DNA of 45,871 nt. It comes from Altibacter sp. (GTDB lineage: Bacteria; Bacteroidota; Bacteroidia; Flavobacteriales; Flavobacteriaceae). The translations under genes were made by a program, and so were the position numbers. Below, piece after piece: positions 1 through 8,659 of the stretch (the stretch's first letter is position 1; the number at the start of each line of letters is the position of its first letter). The stretch spans positions 1-45,871 of the forward strand of contig NZ_JAIOHK010000022.1 in NCBI RefSeq assembly GCF_019913785.1. The letters run 5' to 3'. The notes beneath the pieces were generated by a model. It was given only the letters and a program-made list of their open reading frames with translations. It did not search any database and was not told the DNA's origin.

Positions 1-651
1 TTCCAAGAACTCTCGAGACTTACTTTTTAGGTCCTTTCCGGTATAAATCCCCAGCAAATACATTTTTTCCTTTGTCACCTTTCCTACGCCGTAGAATTTT
101 TTTACATCCAGCTTTTCTAAAAATGCAACGACTTCTTCCGGCGGGACGGTTTTTTGTCCGTTGGGCTTATTGATATCACTGGCTACTTTGGCGATAAATT
201 TATTGATTGATATACCCGCCGATGCATTCAATCCAGTTTTGTCCTTTATTTTTTGCCGAATTTCTTCAGCAATTAAAGTAGCACTGGGGTTTCCTTTTTT
301 GTTTTTGGTCACATCCAAATAAGCCTCATCTAGAGAAAGGGGTTCTACCAGATCGGTATATTCAAAAAAGATTTTCCGAATTATTTTCGATACTTCATGA
401 TATCGCTCAAAATTGGCACGAACAAAAATGAGGTCGGGGCATAATTTAAGAGCCAAAACACCGCTCATAGCACTTCTGACGCCAAATTTTCTTGCCTCGT
501 AGCTCGCCGCACTTACCACGCCTCGTTTAGAACTTCCTCCCACCGCAACCGGTTTTCCCTGTAAATCGGGGTTGTCCAATTGTTCTACGGAAGCATAAAA
601 GGCGTCCATATCAACGTGAATGATTTTCCGAATGGGTAATTCGCTCTCCAT
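1..651 (-). CDS. dinB: DNA polymerase IV (Y-family translesion polymerase), 3' end outside the window
   Basis: Translesion DNA polymerase that copies past damaged bases in the cytoplasm. The reverse-strand frame is open for 217 codons from an ATG at 649-651 to the window edge, so only the N-terminal palm, fingers and thumb parts are seen; a full Pol IV has about 350 or more residues. The N-terminus carries the metal-binding motif HVDMDAFYASVE (residues 12-23, catalytic D14). The second acidic motif SLDEAYLD carries D108 and E109. Further on are an SAGISINKFIAK segment and a helix-hairpin-helix-like KFYGVGKVT. All are typical of DinB. It is divergent from the oxidoreductase gene at 734, with about 80 bases between them. 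I see no obvious LexA-type operator there. The identification is firm; only the missing 3' end limits it. Confidence 0.95.
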   Translation of the reverse strand, partial: MESELPIRKIIHVDMDAFYASVEQLDNPDLQGKPVAVGGSSKRGVVSAASYEARKFGVRSAMSGVLALKLCPDLIFVRANFERYHEVSKIIRKIFFEYTDLVEPLSLDEAYLDVTKNKKGNPSATLIAEEIRQKIKDKTGLNASAGISINKFIAKVASDINKPNGQKTVPPEEVVAFLEKLDVKKFYGVGKVTKEKMYLLGIYTGKDLKSKSREFLE

Positions 652-733
652 CTTGTAAATTTAATATCTTTAAGGTCAGATTGTATATGAATGAATCCTA
701 TTTTGGCTTCTCACCTTTCTGAAACCATATTTA

Positions 734-1384
734 ATGTCAAAAACTGCGATTATATTGGGGGCAACCGGCTTGACTGGAAGTATTCTACTGGAATATTTAT
801 TGGAGGATAGTTTTTTTAATAAGGTTAAAGTTTTTTCTAGAAATTCAGTTGGAAAAACCCATCCTAAATTGGAGGAACACCTACTGGACCTTTTCGAATT
901 GCAAACAGTTTCCGATCAATTTATTGGGGATGTTGTTTTTTGCTGTATTGGTACTACGAAGGCCAAGACGCCCAATAAAGAAACCTATCGAAAGATAGAT
1001 TATGGGATTCCTGTGTCAGGGGCAAAACTTGCGAAACAGAACGGAATGAATACTTTTATCGTCATCTCTGCCCTAGGCGCAAACCCTAAGAGTCGTGTAT
1101 TTTATAATCGAGTCAAAGGTGAAATGGAGCGGGATGTTCTTCGGCAAGAGATAAAGCACAGCTATGTTTTACAACCGTCATTGATTGGTGGGAATCGAAA
1201 CGAAAAACGAATGGGAGAACGAATGGCGCAGGTGTTTATGAACTTTTTTGGATTTTTGGTTCCGAAGAAGTACAAAATGATCCATCCCGAAGCCATTGCC
1301 AAAGCGATGCAGATTCTTGCGAGGAAAGGGTTTTCAGCAACTCGGATCACCTCCGAAAAAATTATCGAAATAGCCGCCCAATGA
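734..1384 (+). CDS. NAD(P)-binding Rossmann protein (HTATIP2/TIP30-like atypical SDR)
   Basis: A 216-residue single-domain protein. The N-terminal glycine-rich dinucleotide-binding motif is GATGLTG (residues 9-15), followed by a beta strand ending in VFSRN. A middle segment VVFCCIGTT and a later YNRVKGEME resemble the active-site Tyr-x-x-x-Lys arrangement of atypical short-chain dehydrogenases of the HTATIP2/NmrA group. Length fits that group. The substrate is unknown and it may be a redox sensor rather than an enzyme. Its stop codon overlaps the start of the CYTH gene (ATGA at 1381-1384), so the two are probably translated together. The family call is good; the reaction is not known. Confidence 0.75.
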   Translation: MSKTAIILGATGLTGSILLEYLLEDSFFNKVKVFSRNSVGKTHPKLEEHLLDLFELQTVSDQFIGDVVFCCIGTTKAKTPNKETYRKIDYGIPVSGAKLAKQNGMNTFIVISALGANPKSRVFYNRVKGEMERDVLRQEIKHSYVLQPSLIGGNRNEKRMGERMAQVFMNFFGFLVPKKYKMIHPEAIAKAMQILARKGFSATRITSEKIIEIAAQ

Positions 1385-1860
1385 TCGAGATAGAACGAAA
1401 ATTCTTAGTTACTTCCGCGGTTTTTAAAGAGGAAGCGTATCAGGCCACTCGAATTGTTCAGGGGTTTTTAAACACAGATCCCGAACGCACTGTACGTATT
1501 CGGATTAAAGGAAACCAAGGATTTCTCACAGTCAAGGGGAAGTCGAACCATGCCGGAACCATTCGAACCGAATGGGAGACTGAAATTAATGTCACCGATG
1601 CCGAGACCCTGCTAAAATTGTGTGAGGAAACGGTTATAGAAAAGATTCGGCACGAAGTAAAAATTGGAAGCCATATATTTGAAGTCGATGAGTTTTTAGC
1701 AGAAAATCAAGGGCTTATTATCGCCGAAATAGAGCTTGGTTCAGAAAATGAACCCTTTGAAAAACCCTCTTGGTTGGGGAAGGAAGTAACCGGAAAAATT
1801 CCCTATTACAACTCTCAATTAAGTAAGAACCCGTATAAAAACTGGAAACATGAACACTAG
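1381..1860 (+). CDS. CYTH domain protein (triphosphate tunnel metalloenzyme)
   Basis: A 159-residue protein covering one CYTH domain. It begins with the hallmark ExExK motif (E3, E5, K7 in MIEIERKFLV), which coordinates metal and the triphosphate group. It continues with strands rich in Arg, Lys and Glu (TVRIRIKG, FLTVKGK, EWETEI, EVDEF, IAEIELG) that line the tunnel of this family. Bacterial relatives of this length are usually inorganic tripolyphosphatases; some CYTH proteins are adenylate cyclases or thiamine triphosphatases. The substrate cannot be read from the sequence. It overlaps the upstream Rossmann gene by four bases and the downstream lipoprotein gene by eleven, which argues for one transcript. 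Confidence 0.85.
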   Translation: MIEIERKFLVTSAVFKEEAYQATRIVQGFLNTDPERTVRIRIKGNQGFLTVKGKSNHAGTIRTEWETEINVTDAETLLKLCEETVIEKIRHEVKIGSHIFEVDEFLAENQGLIIAEIELGSENEPFEKPSWLGKEVTGKIPYYNSQLSKNPYKNWKHEH

Positions 1861-2374
1861 AAATCTCAGTATACTCTTACTACTTCTGGCAGTAAGTTTT
1901 GGCTGTAAAAATAGCGAGGAAGGACATCATCCTGACAATGATCGAAGCAGCCTACAGGAATTAAAGGATTCGGTTGTTGTTAAAAAATCGGTAGCGCAGC
2001 TCAAGGAAGAACTTTTGGGCAATGGTTTCGAAATCTTCGACTATGTGGACACCAAAACTGGGGACACCACCCTGATGCAACAATATTTTATCGCTTTCTT
2101 AAAGCGAGGTCCCAACAGATCACAATCGAAGGAAGAGACCGATAGCTTACAAGTGCTGCATTTGGCACATTTAGGAAGAATGTATGAGGAAGGTTATGCG
2201 GATATATCGGGGCCGTTTGGGGACGATGGTGAGATTCGAGGGATTACGATTTACAATGTACCGACTTTAAAAATGGCCGACAGTCTTGCTAAGATGGATC
2301 CAATGGTAAAAGCGGGAAGATTGGTTATTGAAATACACCCATGGTGGGCTGCGAAGGGATTTCCGCTGCGTTGA
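1850..2374 (+). CDS. Lipoprotein with a YciI-like domain
   Basis: A 174-residue predicted lipoprotein. A short hydrophobic signal (residues 4-18) ends in a lipobox-like AVSFGC (C19), then a charged linker. The C-terminal half (about 75-172) reads like a YciI-related domain: FIAFLKRGPN, then LAHLGRMYEEG, GPFGDDGEIRG, a DP motif in KMDPMVKAG, and WW near the end. YciI-like proteins are usually small cytoplasmic dimers with a ferredoxin-like fold, so an envelope-anchored version is less usual. The start overlaps the CYTH gene by eleven bases. The stop lies four bases from the convergent efflux gene, with no terminator visible between them. The domain call is from pattern recognition only. Confidence 0.7.
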   Translation: MNTRNLSILLLLLAVSFGCKNSEEGHHPDNDRSSLQELKDSVVVKKSVAQLKEELLGNGFEIFDYVDTKTGDTTLMQQYFIAFLKRGPNRSQSKEETDSLQVLHLAHLGRMYEEGYADISGPFGDDGEIRGITIYNVPTLKMADSLAKMDPMVKAGRLVIEIHPWWAAKGFPLR

Positions 2375-2378
2375 TCTT

Positions 2379-3767
2379 TTATTGCCAACCACCGCCTAGT
2401 GCTTCGTACAAATCGACGATGGCCTGTAACCGACTATTTTTCGCACTCACCAAGCTTAAATTAGAATTGAGGGCATTTTCTCTTGCCGTAAGTACTTCCA
2501 AATAATTTGCATATCCATTTTTTAGAAGTTCTTCCGAATACGCAGAGGCAAGACTATACGCATTCAATTCTTTTTCCTTTATCGCAATTTTTTCTGAAGC
2601 AGCTTCAATCACAAATAACGCATCCGAAACTTCCTTGCCGGCCTGTAACATGGCATACTTAAAATTCAATTTTGCTTGTTCTTGCTGTGCCTGAGATACT
2701 TCATATTGCGTTTTGATCTTTCGTCCGTTGAAAATGGGTTGTGTAAGTCCGCCAACAACGGTGGCAAACAACGAATTAACATCGAAGAGCTTTTCAATAT
2801 CAATACTCTGCAATCCTCCCGAAGCAGACAAGGTAATCGACGGATAGAAATTAGATCGCGCTACATTGGTAAGCTCAAAGGCATTTATAAGGTTGTATTC
2901 GGCGGCTCTCACATCGGGGCGATTCTCTAAGAGGCGTGCAGGAACACCAATTGAAAGTGTTGTATTAATTTGTTGTGTTTCCAGTGTATTTCGAGCTATT
3001 TCACGCATGGGACTACCCAGCAGTATCGACATTACATTTTCTAAAAGCCGAGCTTCATTTTTAAGGTCTATCAAAATAGCCTGGGCGGTATATAACTGTG
3101 CTTCGGTTTGTTGTACGCCCACTTCGGTGACATTCCCGGCTTCTTTTAAAGCCTGCGTTGTTTCTAGGCCCGAAGACCTGGTTTCGATGGTCTTTTCGGT
3201 AATTTTTATTTGTTCGTCCAAGGCTGCAAGTTGGTAATAGGTGGACGCAATATTGGCCACCAATCTACTTTTCACTGCCTGATGTACCGCCACCGTTTGC
3301 AAATAGGAAGCAACAAGCGCTCGTTTACTGCTTCGCAATTTGCCCCAAATATCGACTTCCCATGAAAGTCCTGCGTTAATTTCGTATTGATTGGAGCCAA
3401 CAAATTGGTCGTTGTCGCGCAGCTCCCGATGTGTATACACGGCATTGCCGGTCACTGTTGGAAGTGAATTCACCTTACCCTGCTTCATGTATGCTTCGGC
3501 TATTGCCAATTGCTGAATTGCAATCCGTATGTCTATATTGTTTGCCAAGCCTTCTTCTATATATTTCTGAAGTAAGGGATCTTGAAACAGGACCTTGTAG
3601 TCTAAGGTTGCAATCGAAACGCTGTCTTTCAGAAGCTGATCTGTACGGAAGTATTCGGCTTGTCCAATATTTTCGGGGCGCTCATATTCTCTGGCGGCAA
3701 AGCAGGAAACAAGCAAGAACGGGACCGCAATAAGTATGAGTAAACGATATAGTTGGGAAGTTCTCAT
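2379..3767 (-). CDS. RND efflux outer-membrane factor (TolC/NodT family lipoprotein)
   Basis: The outer-membrane channel of a tripartite efflux pump. The 462-residue product has a lipoprotein signal with lipobox LVSC (C22) and two outer-membrane-efflux repeats. These contain long helices rich in Gln, Ala and Glu, and conserved segments such as GLSWEVDIWGKLR and GVPARLLENRPDVRAAE, the latter typical of NodT/OprM. The C-terminal region ends in VDLYEALGGGW, another family hallmark. Length matches the family. It is the last gene of the regulator, adaptor, pump and channel operon; its start follows the pump stop by one base, so the two are likely translationally coupled. Substrates of the pump cannot be predicted. 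Confidence 0.93.
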   Translation of the reverse strand: MRTSQLYRLLILIAVPFLLVSCFAAREYERPENIGQAEYFRTDQLLKDSVSIATLDYKVLFQDPLLQKYIEEGLANNIDIRIAIQQLAIAEAYMKQGKVNSLPTVTGNAVYTHRELRDNDQFVGSNQYEINAGLSWEVDIWGKLRSSKRALVASYLQTVAVHQAVKSRLVANIASTYYQLAALDEQIKITEKTIETRSSGLETTQALKEAGNVTEVGVQQTEAQLYTAQAILIDLKNEARLLENVMSILLGSPMREIARNTLETQQINTTLSIGVPARLLENRPDVRAAEYNLINAFELTNVARSNFYPSITLSASGGLQSIDIEKLFDVNSLFATVVGGLTQPIFNGRKIKTQYEVSQAQQEQAKLNFKYAMLQAGKEVSDALFVIEAASEKIAIKEKELNAYSLASAYSEELLKNGYANYLEVLTARENALNSNLSLVSAKNSRLQAIVDLYEALGGGWQ

Positions 3768-3768
3768 A

Positions 3769-6700
3769 TTAGTCAGTTTGATGGGAAGTTTTAGAGATTA
3801 CTTTATGTGGAGGACCTGTTATTTTTTCCTGAAGGAACTGAAAAAAGATAAACAGAATTGGGATTACAAATACGCCCAAGACGGTTCCTATAAATAAACC
3901 TCCCACAGCACCGGTTCCAATGGATCGATTTCCGGCCGCTCCAACTCCTGTTGCCAAAACTAAGGGCATCAACCCGAAAATAAAAGCAAAAGATGTCATC
4001 AAGATTGGTCGCAATCGCACTCTTGCTCCGTCAATGGCAGCTTCGGCAAGGGGCATACCTTCACGTCTGCGCTGGAGGGCAAACTCTACAATAAGAATTG
4101 CATTTTTGGCCAGTAATCCAATAAGCATGATTAGGGCAATTTGGAAGTAAATATTGTTTTCAAGTCCGGCAATCATTGTTGAAAAATAGGCTCCTGCCAC
4201 GCCGATTGGCAGGGAGAGAATCACTGAAAAGGGGAGCAGATAGCTTTCGTATTGTGCCGCTAATAAGAAGTAGACGAAAATGATACTCAGCAGGAAAATA
4301 ATTCCTGCCTGCCCCGAAGAGGCGATCTCCTCACGGGTCAATCCAGAAAACTGCACATCGTACTCATTGGGCAGTGTTTCTTCGGCCACTCTTTGTATGG
4401 CTGCAATAGCATCTCCAGAGCTATACCCCGGTGCCGAAGATCCGTTTACACTCACCGAATTAAACAAATTAAAGCGAGTCACAGTCTGTGGACCGTATAT
4501 TCGTTCCAGACTTACAAACTGAGAAATAGGCGCCATGTGACCTCCGGGAGTTCTCACAAACATACTGTTGAGACTTTCTTCATCCACTCGGTCTTCAGGT
4601 AAGGCCTGAACAAATACTCTAAATTGTTTTCCGAAGCGACTAAAATTAGCAGTATATGCCCCGCCAATATACCCTTGTAAGGCACTCAGAATTTCATTCA
4701 CGGTCACACTCGATTCCTTTGCCTTTGCGATATTGATGTCCATTTGAAGTTGCGGGTAATTGGTGCTAAACGGGTTGGAGGCGTAGGCAATTTCGGGTTG
4801 CGGAATTAAGGCATTTACAAAGTCATTGGTGGTTTCGTCCAAGGCTTTTAATTCGCCGGAGGCACGATCTATTAGTTGCATTTCAAAACCATCGGCGCTA
4901 CCAAATCCCGGCACACTCGAAGGGCTAAAGTAAATTACTTTTGCATCACTAATAGCGGTTGTTTTTTCATTGAGTTGTGCAATAATTCCGTCAACGGATG
5001 TCGCATCGGTTTTCCGAAGTTCCCAAGGCTCCAGAATAATAAAGCCCATCGCATTTGAACTTCCCGAACCTGAAAAGAAGTTTCGTCCGGCAATAACCGT
5101 CGCAGTTCTTATTCCTTCAATCGATTGCATTTGTGTATACAAATTCTGGGCGATCTGGTACGACCGGTCAAGGGAGGAACCAGGAGGTAATTCGGCGTTC
5201 ATAAAGATAACCCCACGGTCCTCTTTTGGGACCAATCCTTTTGGGGTACTACTATCCGCCCAAAAAATGGATACCGTAGCTAAAACCAGCATTACAACCG
5301 TAATCCATTTGTGTTTTACCAAGAAGCCAAGTGAATGGATATATTTTCTGGTAGTGGCTTTAAATCCCGCATTGAATGCCAAAAAGAACCGTTGTAGTAG
5401 GTTTTTCTTTTTATGTTCTTCGGAATGTGGCTTTAGAAAAATAGCACAAAGTGCCGGACTCAAGGTGAGAGCGTTTAATGCCGAAATTAATATTGCCACG
5501 ATCAATGTTACACCAAATTGCTCATAAAAAACCCCTGAAGGTCCTTTTATAAAGGTTATGGGTATAAAAACCGCCGCCATAACCAAGGTTATGGATACAA
5601 TGGCACCGGCAATTTCATTCATCGCACTTACGGATGCTTCTTTGGCACTTTTTGCACCTTCTTCTAACTTTGTATGGACGGCTTCAACCACGACGATGGC
5701 ATCATCGACCACTATCCCAATGGCCAACACCAAAGCGAAAAGGGTCAATAAATTGATAGAGTACCCCAATACACCCAGAAAGAAAAATGTACCGATAATT
5801 GATACCGGGACTGCAATAGCGGGAATTAAGGTAGACTTGAAATTCTGTAGAAAGATAAAAACGACTAAAAATACTAACAGAAAGGCCTCTATTAAAGTGA
5901 GTTTTACCTTGTCGATGGACGCCGTTAAAAATTTATTCGTGTCGTAATTTATAATATAATCCAGTCCTTCCGGGAAGTCTTCCTTAAGTTCTTCCAGCTT
6001 TACATAAATTATTTCAATAATTTCCTGAGCGTTGGAACCGGGCGTTTGAAAAATTCCGAAGCTAATCGCCGGATGGCCTTTGGAGCGCGACAAGGACGAA
6101 TACGAAAAGGCATCCAATTCTACCGTTCCTATATCTTTAATATGTAGAAATTTACCATTTCCAAGCGCCTTTATAATAATATTTTCATACTCTTGGGCTG
6201 TTTTATAACGCCCTTTGTACTTTAGAACATATTCGAAAGATTCACCCGCATTTTGACCCAGTGATCCGGCCGCAGCTTCGAGGCTTTGCTCTCCAATTGC
6301 CGCAGTTACGTCGGATGGGACTAATCCATAATTTGCCATTTTTGCAGGATCCAACCATACCCGCATCGAATAATCCTTGCCGCCAAAAACATTTACATCA
6401 CCTACTCCATTAATACGCTGTAGTTCGGGTTTTACATTAATATTGAGGTAATTCTGAATAAAAGTATCGTCATAATCGGGATTGGTCGAATATAGACCTG
6501 CGTAGAGCAAGGCTGAGTTTTGCCTTTTGGTGGTTGTTACTCCGGCGCGGATCACCTCTGCCGGCAAAATGGAATTTGCCCGTGATACTCTGTTTTGTAC
6601 ATTCACCGCGGCAATATCGGGATCGTAGCCTTGTTCAAAAAAGACCGAAATACTTGCACTCCCTGTATTGCTGGCACTGGAAGTTATATAGGTCATTCCT

Positions 6701-6918
6701 TCCACTCCATTAATCTGTTCCTCAATAGGAATGATTACACTTTCCAAAATTGTTTCGGCATTGGCTCCCGGAAAGGAAGCATTTACTTGAACAGTGGGTG
6801 GCGCAATATCGGGGTATTGTGTAACTGGTAATTGCGAAAGCCCTAAAATTCCCAAAATCACAATAATGACGGAGATAACAGTGGAGAGGACCGGCCTTTC
6901 TATAAATGTCTTTAGCAT
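3769..6918 (-). CDS. RND family efflux pump inner-membrane transporter (HAE1/AcrB type)
   Basis: Proton-driven drug/solute exporter of the inner membrane, 1049 residues, the usual size for the HAE1 family. The N-terminus has a single membrane helix followed by the periplasmic porter segment starting QYPDIAPPTVQV. The fourth-helix motif GIVVDDAIVVVE supplies the proton-relay aspartates (D405, D406, equivalent to AcrB D407 and D408). Later, GLLAKNAILIVEFA supplies the relay lysine. The C-terminus is typical, with an RPILMTSFAF and GAGGNRSIGTG-like region. It lies between the adaptor (6 bases upstream) and the outer-membrane factor (one base downstream). The family call is very safe; the drug or metabolite range is unknown, though HAE1 members mostly export hydrophobic compounds rather than metals. 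Confidence 0.96.
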   Translation of the reverse strand: MLKTFIERPVLSTVISVIIVILGILGLSQLPVTQYPDIAPPTVQVNASFPGANAETILESVIIPIEEQINGVEGMTYITSSASNTGSASISVFFEQGYDPDIAAVNVQNRVSRANSILPAEVIRAGVTTTKRQNSALLYAGLYSTNPDYDDTFIQNYLNINVKPELQRINGVGDVNVFGGKDYSMRVWLDPAKMANYGLVPSDVTAAIGEQSLEAAAGSLGQNAGESFEYVLKYKGRYKTAQEYENIIIKALGNGKFLHIKDIGTVELDAFSYSSLSRSKGHPAISFGIFQTPGSNAQEIIEIIYVKLEELKEDFPEGLDYIINYDTNKFLTASIDKVKLTLIEAFLLVFLVVFIFLQNFKSTLIPAIAVPVSIIGTFFFLGVLGYSINLLTLFALVLAIGIVVDDAIVVVEAVHTKLEEGAKSAKEASVSAMNEIAGAIVSITLVMAAVFIPITFIKGPSGVFYEQFGVTLIVAILISALNALTLSPALCAIFLKPHSEEHKKKNLLQRFFLAFNAGFKATTRKYIHSLGFLVKHKWITVVMLVLATVSIFWADSSTPKGLVPKEDRGVIFMNAELPPGSSLDRSYQIAQNLYTQMQSIEGIRTATVIAGRNFFSGSGSSNAMGFIILEPWELRKTDATSVDGIIAQLNEKTTAISDAKVIYFSPSSVPGFGSADGFEMQLIDRASGELKALDETTNDFVNALIPQPEIAYASNPFSTNYPQLQMDINIAKAKESSVTVNEILSALQGYIGGAYTANFSRFGKQFRVFVQALPEDRVDEESLNSMFVRTPGGHMAPISQFVSLERIYGPQTVTRFNLFNSVSVNGSSAPGYSSGDAIAAIQRVAEETLPNEYDVQFSGLTREEIASSGQAGIIFLLSIIFVYFLLAAQYESYLLPFSVILSLPIGVAGAYFSTMIAGLENNIYFQIALIMLIGLLAKNAILIVEFALQRRREGMPLAEAAIDGARVRLRPILMTSFAFIFGLMPLVLATGVGAAGNRSIGTGAVGGLFIGTVLGVFVIPILFIFFQFLQEKITGPPHKVISKTSHQTD

Positions 6919-6924
6919 ATTTTC

Positions 6925-8043
6925 TTATTTAAAAACCGGTTTGAACGAATTTAAAATACTGTCTAATGATACAACTAAAGGATTGATTTTTGTTCCTGGT
7001 TTTAGCTTATTAGCCCCCTTTGCTAGGATTATGGTCCCATCTTCTACCCCTGAATTAACCACGTAAATATTGTCGATTACTGAAAGGATTGTTATAGCCG
7101 ATGTAACCAACGAGTCACCAACTACTTTATAAACGAAGGTGTTTCCTTGTACCTCATAGGTTGATAAAGCAGGAACAATTAAGGCATCTTCAAATTGAAT
7201 AGGAACTTTTATTGTGCCACTGCTGCCATTCCGAAGCAAACCTGCTTTATTGTCAAATTTTGCGCGAAAGGTAACGGTTCCGGTTTGAGCATCGATGTCA
7301 CCCGAAATAGTTTCGATTTTGCCTTTTTCAGAGTATTCTTTACCATTGGCCAGTATTAAAGTCACCTCGGGCAATGCCTTAATTCTATCTTCCATGGAAT
7401 TCCCTTCTGAATTTCCCACAAAACTCAAAAATTCCTTTTCATTCATCGAAAAATAGGCATAAACCTCTTCAATAGACGAAACTCTTGTCATTGGAGTTTG
7501 ATCCTGGGCGCTTATTAAGGCACCCTTCCGGTAGTTAATTGAACCTACAATACCATCGACCGGGCTTTTAATATTTGCATAGCCGATAGTTGCAATGGTG
7601 CTGTTATAATTGCTTTGTGCCTGAGCCAGTTTTGCTTTAGCGGTTTCCAACTGTACATTGCTAATTATATTTTTTTCAACCAGAGGCTTTAATTTATCAA
7701 CCTCCACCTGGGCAGCATTTACATTGGCCTTAGCGGCCGCTGCGTCCTGACTCAATGCTTGGGTTTCCAATTTGAAGAGCAGCTGCCCTTTTCTTACGTT
7801 TTGACCCTCATCAACGAGTACATCGGTAATATATCCCGAGACTTTTGCCCGAACTTCACTATTCACCACACCTTCAATTCTGGTGGGATAACTAGTAAAT
7901 GATGTCACTGTTTTAGTCGTAATTTTTGTGACCGGATAGGTCACAAGTGCCTGCCGATTTACAGCCTGAGATGTGTCTTTATCGGAGCAGGAAATAAGTA
8001 TAAATCCTATGAGCGGGAGCAGGTATAAGGTTAGCTTATTCAT
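6925..8043 (-). CDS. RND efflux periplasmic adaptor (membrane fusion protein), lipoprotein
   Basis: Adaptor that links the inner-membrane pump to the outer-membrane channel. The 372-residue product has a lipoprotein signal with lipobox ILISC (C19). It then shows the split lipoyl/biotinyl-like halves (EVRAKVSGYITDVLVDEGQNVRKGQLLF and IKSPVDGIVG) separated by an alpha-helical hairpin rich in Ala, Gln and Lys (about 100-145). Beta-barrel and membrane-proximal domains follow. Order and length match AcrA/MexA-type proteins. It starts twelve bases after the regulator stop codon and ends six bases before the pump, so all four genes probably form one transcript. Confidence 0.94.
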   Translation of the reverse strand: MNKLTLYLLPLIGFILISCSDKDTSQAVNRQALVTYPVTKITTKTVTSFTSYPTRIEGVVNSEVRAKVSGYITDVLVDEGQNVRKGQLLFKLETQALSQDAAAAKANVNAAQVEVDKLKPLVEKNIISNVQLETAKAKLAQAQSNYNSTIATIGYANIKSPVDGIVGSINYRKGALISAQDQTPMTRVSSIEEVYAYFSMNEKEFLSFVGNSEGNSMEDRIKALPEVTLILANGKEYSEKGKIETISGDIDAQTGTVTFRAKFDNKAGLLRNGSSGTIKVPIQFEDALIVPALSTYEVQGNTFVYKVVGDSLVTSAITILSVIDNIYVVNSGVEDGTIILAKGANKLKPGTKINPLVVSLDSILNSFKPVFK

Positions 8044-8055
8044 AACTTGTTTGGT

Positions 8056-8547
8056 TTAGGCGGTACTGTTTTTATGAAATGAAACCATCTTATCTATCGT
8101 AGATTTCAGGTTCTTTTTTTGAGATTCGAGATATTGCTGAAATATCAATCCAATGGATTCACTCTTTGTAAACTTTTGGGGGTGATACTTACAATTGAAT
8201 TTATTTATCTTTTCAACGATTTTTAGCTCCTTGTTAATAGTGTTTAAATACTCTTCAAGGGTAATTTTCAGGTAATTTTTTGTAGGCCTAAAGTATCTTT
8301 TTCGATCTCCGGGTTTTGTAAAAAATTCGACATATTTCAGCTGTACCAAGAGATTAAGGTTGGTAGAAACCGAGCTTTTACTGGCAGACGTAATTTCTAC
8401 AAAATCTTCAAAACTATGGCCTTCATCATCCGAAAGTATCATAAAAGCATAGATGCGTCCCGCAAGAGGCGTGAAATGATGCTTGTTTTCGAAGTTTAAG
8501 CCAATTTCTTCAATTAAATCTGATTTCTCTTTCGAACAGGTGTTCAT
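8056..8547 (-). CDS. GbsR/MarR-type winged-helix repressor of the efflux operon
   Basis: A 163-residue DNA-binding regulator. The segment from HHFTPLAGRIYAFMILSDD through ASKSSVSTNLNLLVQLKYVEFF and KPGDRKRYFRP is the winged-helix fold of the GbsR branch of MarR proteins: recognition helix around SKSSVSTNLNLL, wing around KPGDRKRYF. The C-terminal helices would dimerise. The frame can be extended upstream to 8589, but I chose the ATG at 8545-8547 (MNTCSKEK) because the extension would include the predicted promoter and part of the operator. As first gene of an RND operon it is probably an autorepressor relieved by a pump substrate. That regulation is inferred from gene order and the upstream inverted repeat. 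Confidence 0.85.
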   Translation of the reverse strand: MNTCSKEKSDLIEEIGLNFENKHHFTPLAGRIYAFMILSDDEGHSFEDFVEITSASKSSVSTNLNLLVQLKYVEFFTKPGDRKRYFRPTKNYLKITLEEYLNTINKELKIVEKINKFNCKYHPQKFTKSESIGLIFQQYLESQKKNLKSTIDKMVSFHKNSTA

Positions 8548-8562
8548 TTCATAAAGTTTATA

Positions 8563-8598
8563 CAAATATAGCGTTGGTTCGGAACACACCGAACAAAA
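8563..8598 (-). promoter_or_regulatory. Candidate promoter of the efflux operon
   Basis: On the reverse strand the sequence TATATTTG (8563-8570) matches the Bacteroidota -7 consensus TAnnTTTG exactly and lies 15 bases before the regulator ATG. A TTTTG (8594-8598) upstream could be the -33 element, although the 23-base spacer is longer than usual. The match is by eye; no start site has been measured. Confidence 0.55.
8577..8594. promoter_or_regulatory. 18-bp inverted repeat, candidate operator for the GbsR-type regulator
   Basis: GTTCGG (8577-8582) and CCGAAC (8589-8594) are perfect inverted arms around a six-base spacer. The site sits between the two predicted promoter elements, where a bound dimer would block RNA polymerase. 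Size and symmetry suit a MarR-family dimer. The position and symmetry are directly visible; binding by the adjacent regulator is inference. Confidence 0.6.
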
Positions 8599-8659
8599 GG
8601 ATTGCTAAATATTTGTTAAATAAATTAATGCAGTCTACCTGGAAACTAACAGGAAGATG

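Noticed and set aside
2375-2378. Terminator between the convergent lipoprotein and efflux genes
   Set aside because: Only four bases separate the stop codons and no hairpin with a T run was found.
4970-5947. Forward-strand open frames within the RND pump gene
   Set aside because: They are antisense to a clearly conserved transporter, and their products show no domain.
8548-8589. N-terminal extension of the GbsR-type regulator
   Set aside because: It would run through the -7 element and part of the palindrome; the ATG at 8547 fits better.
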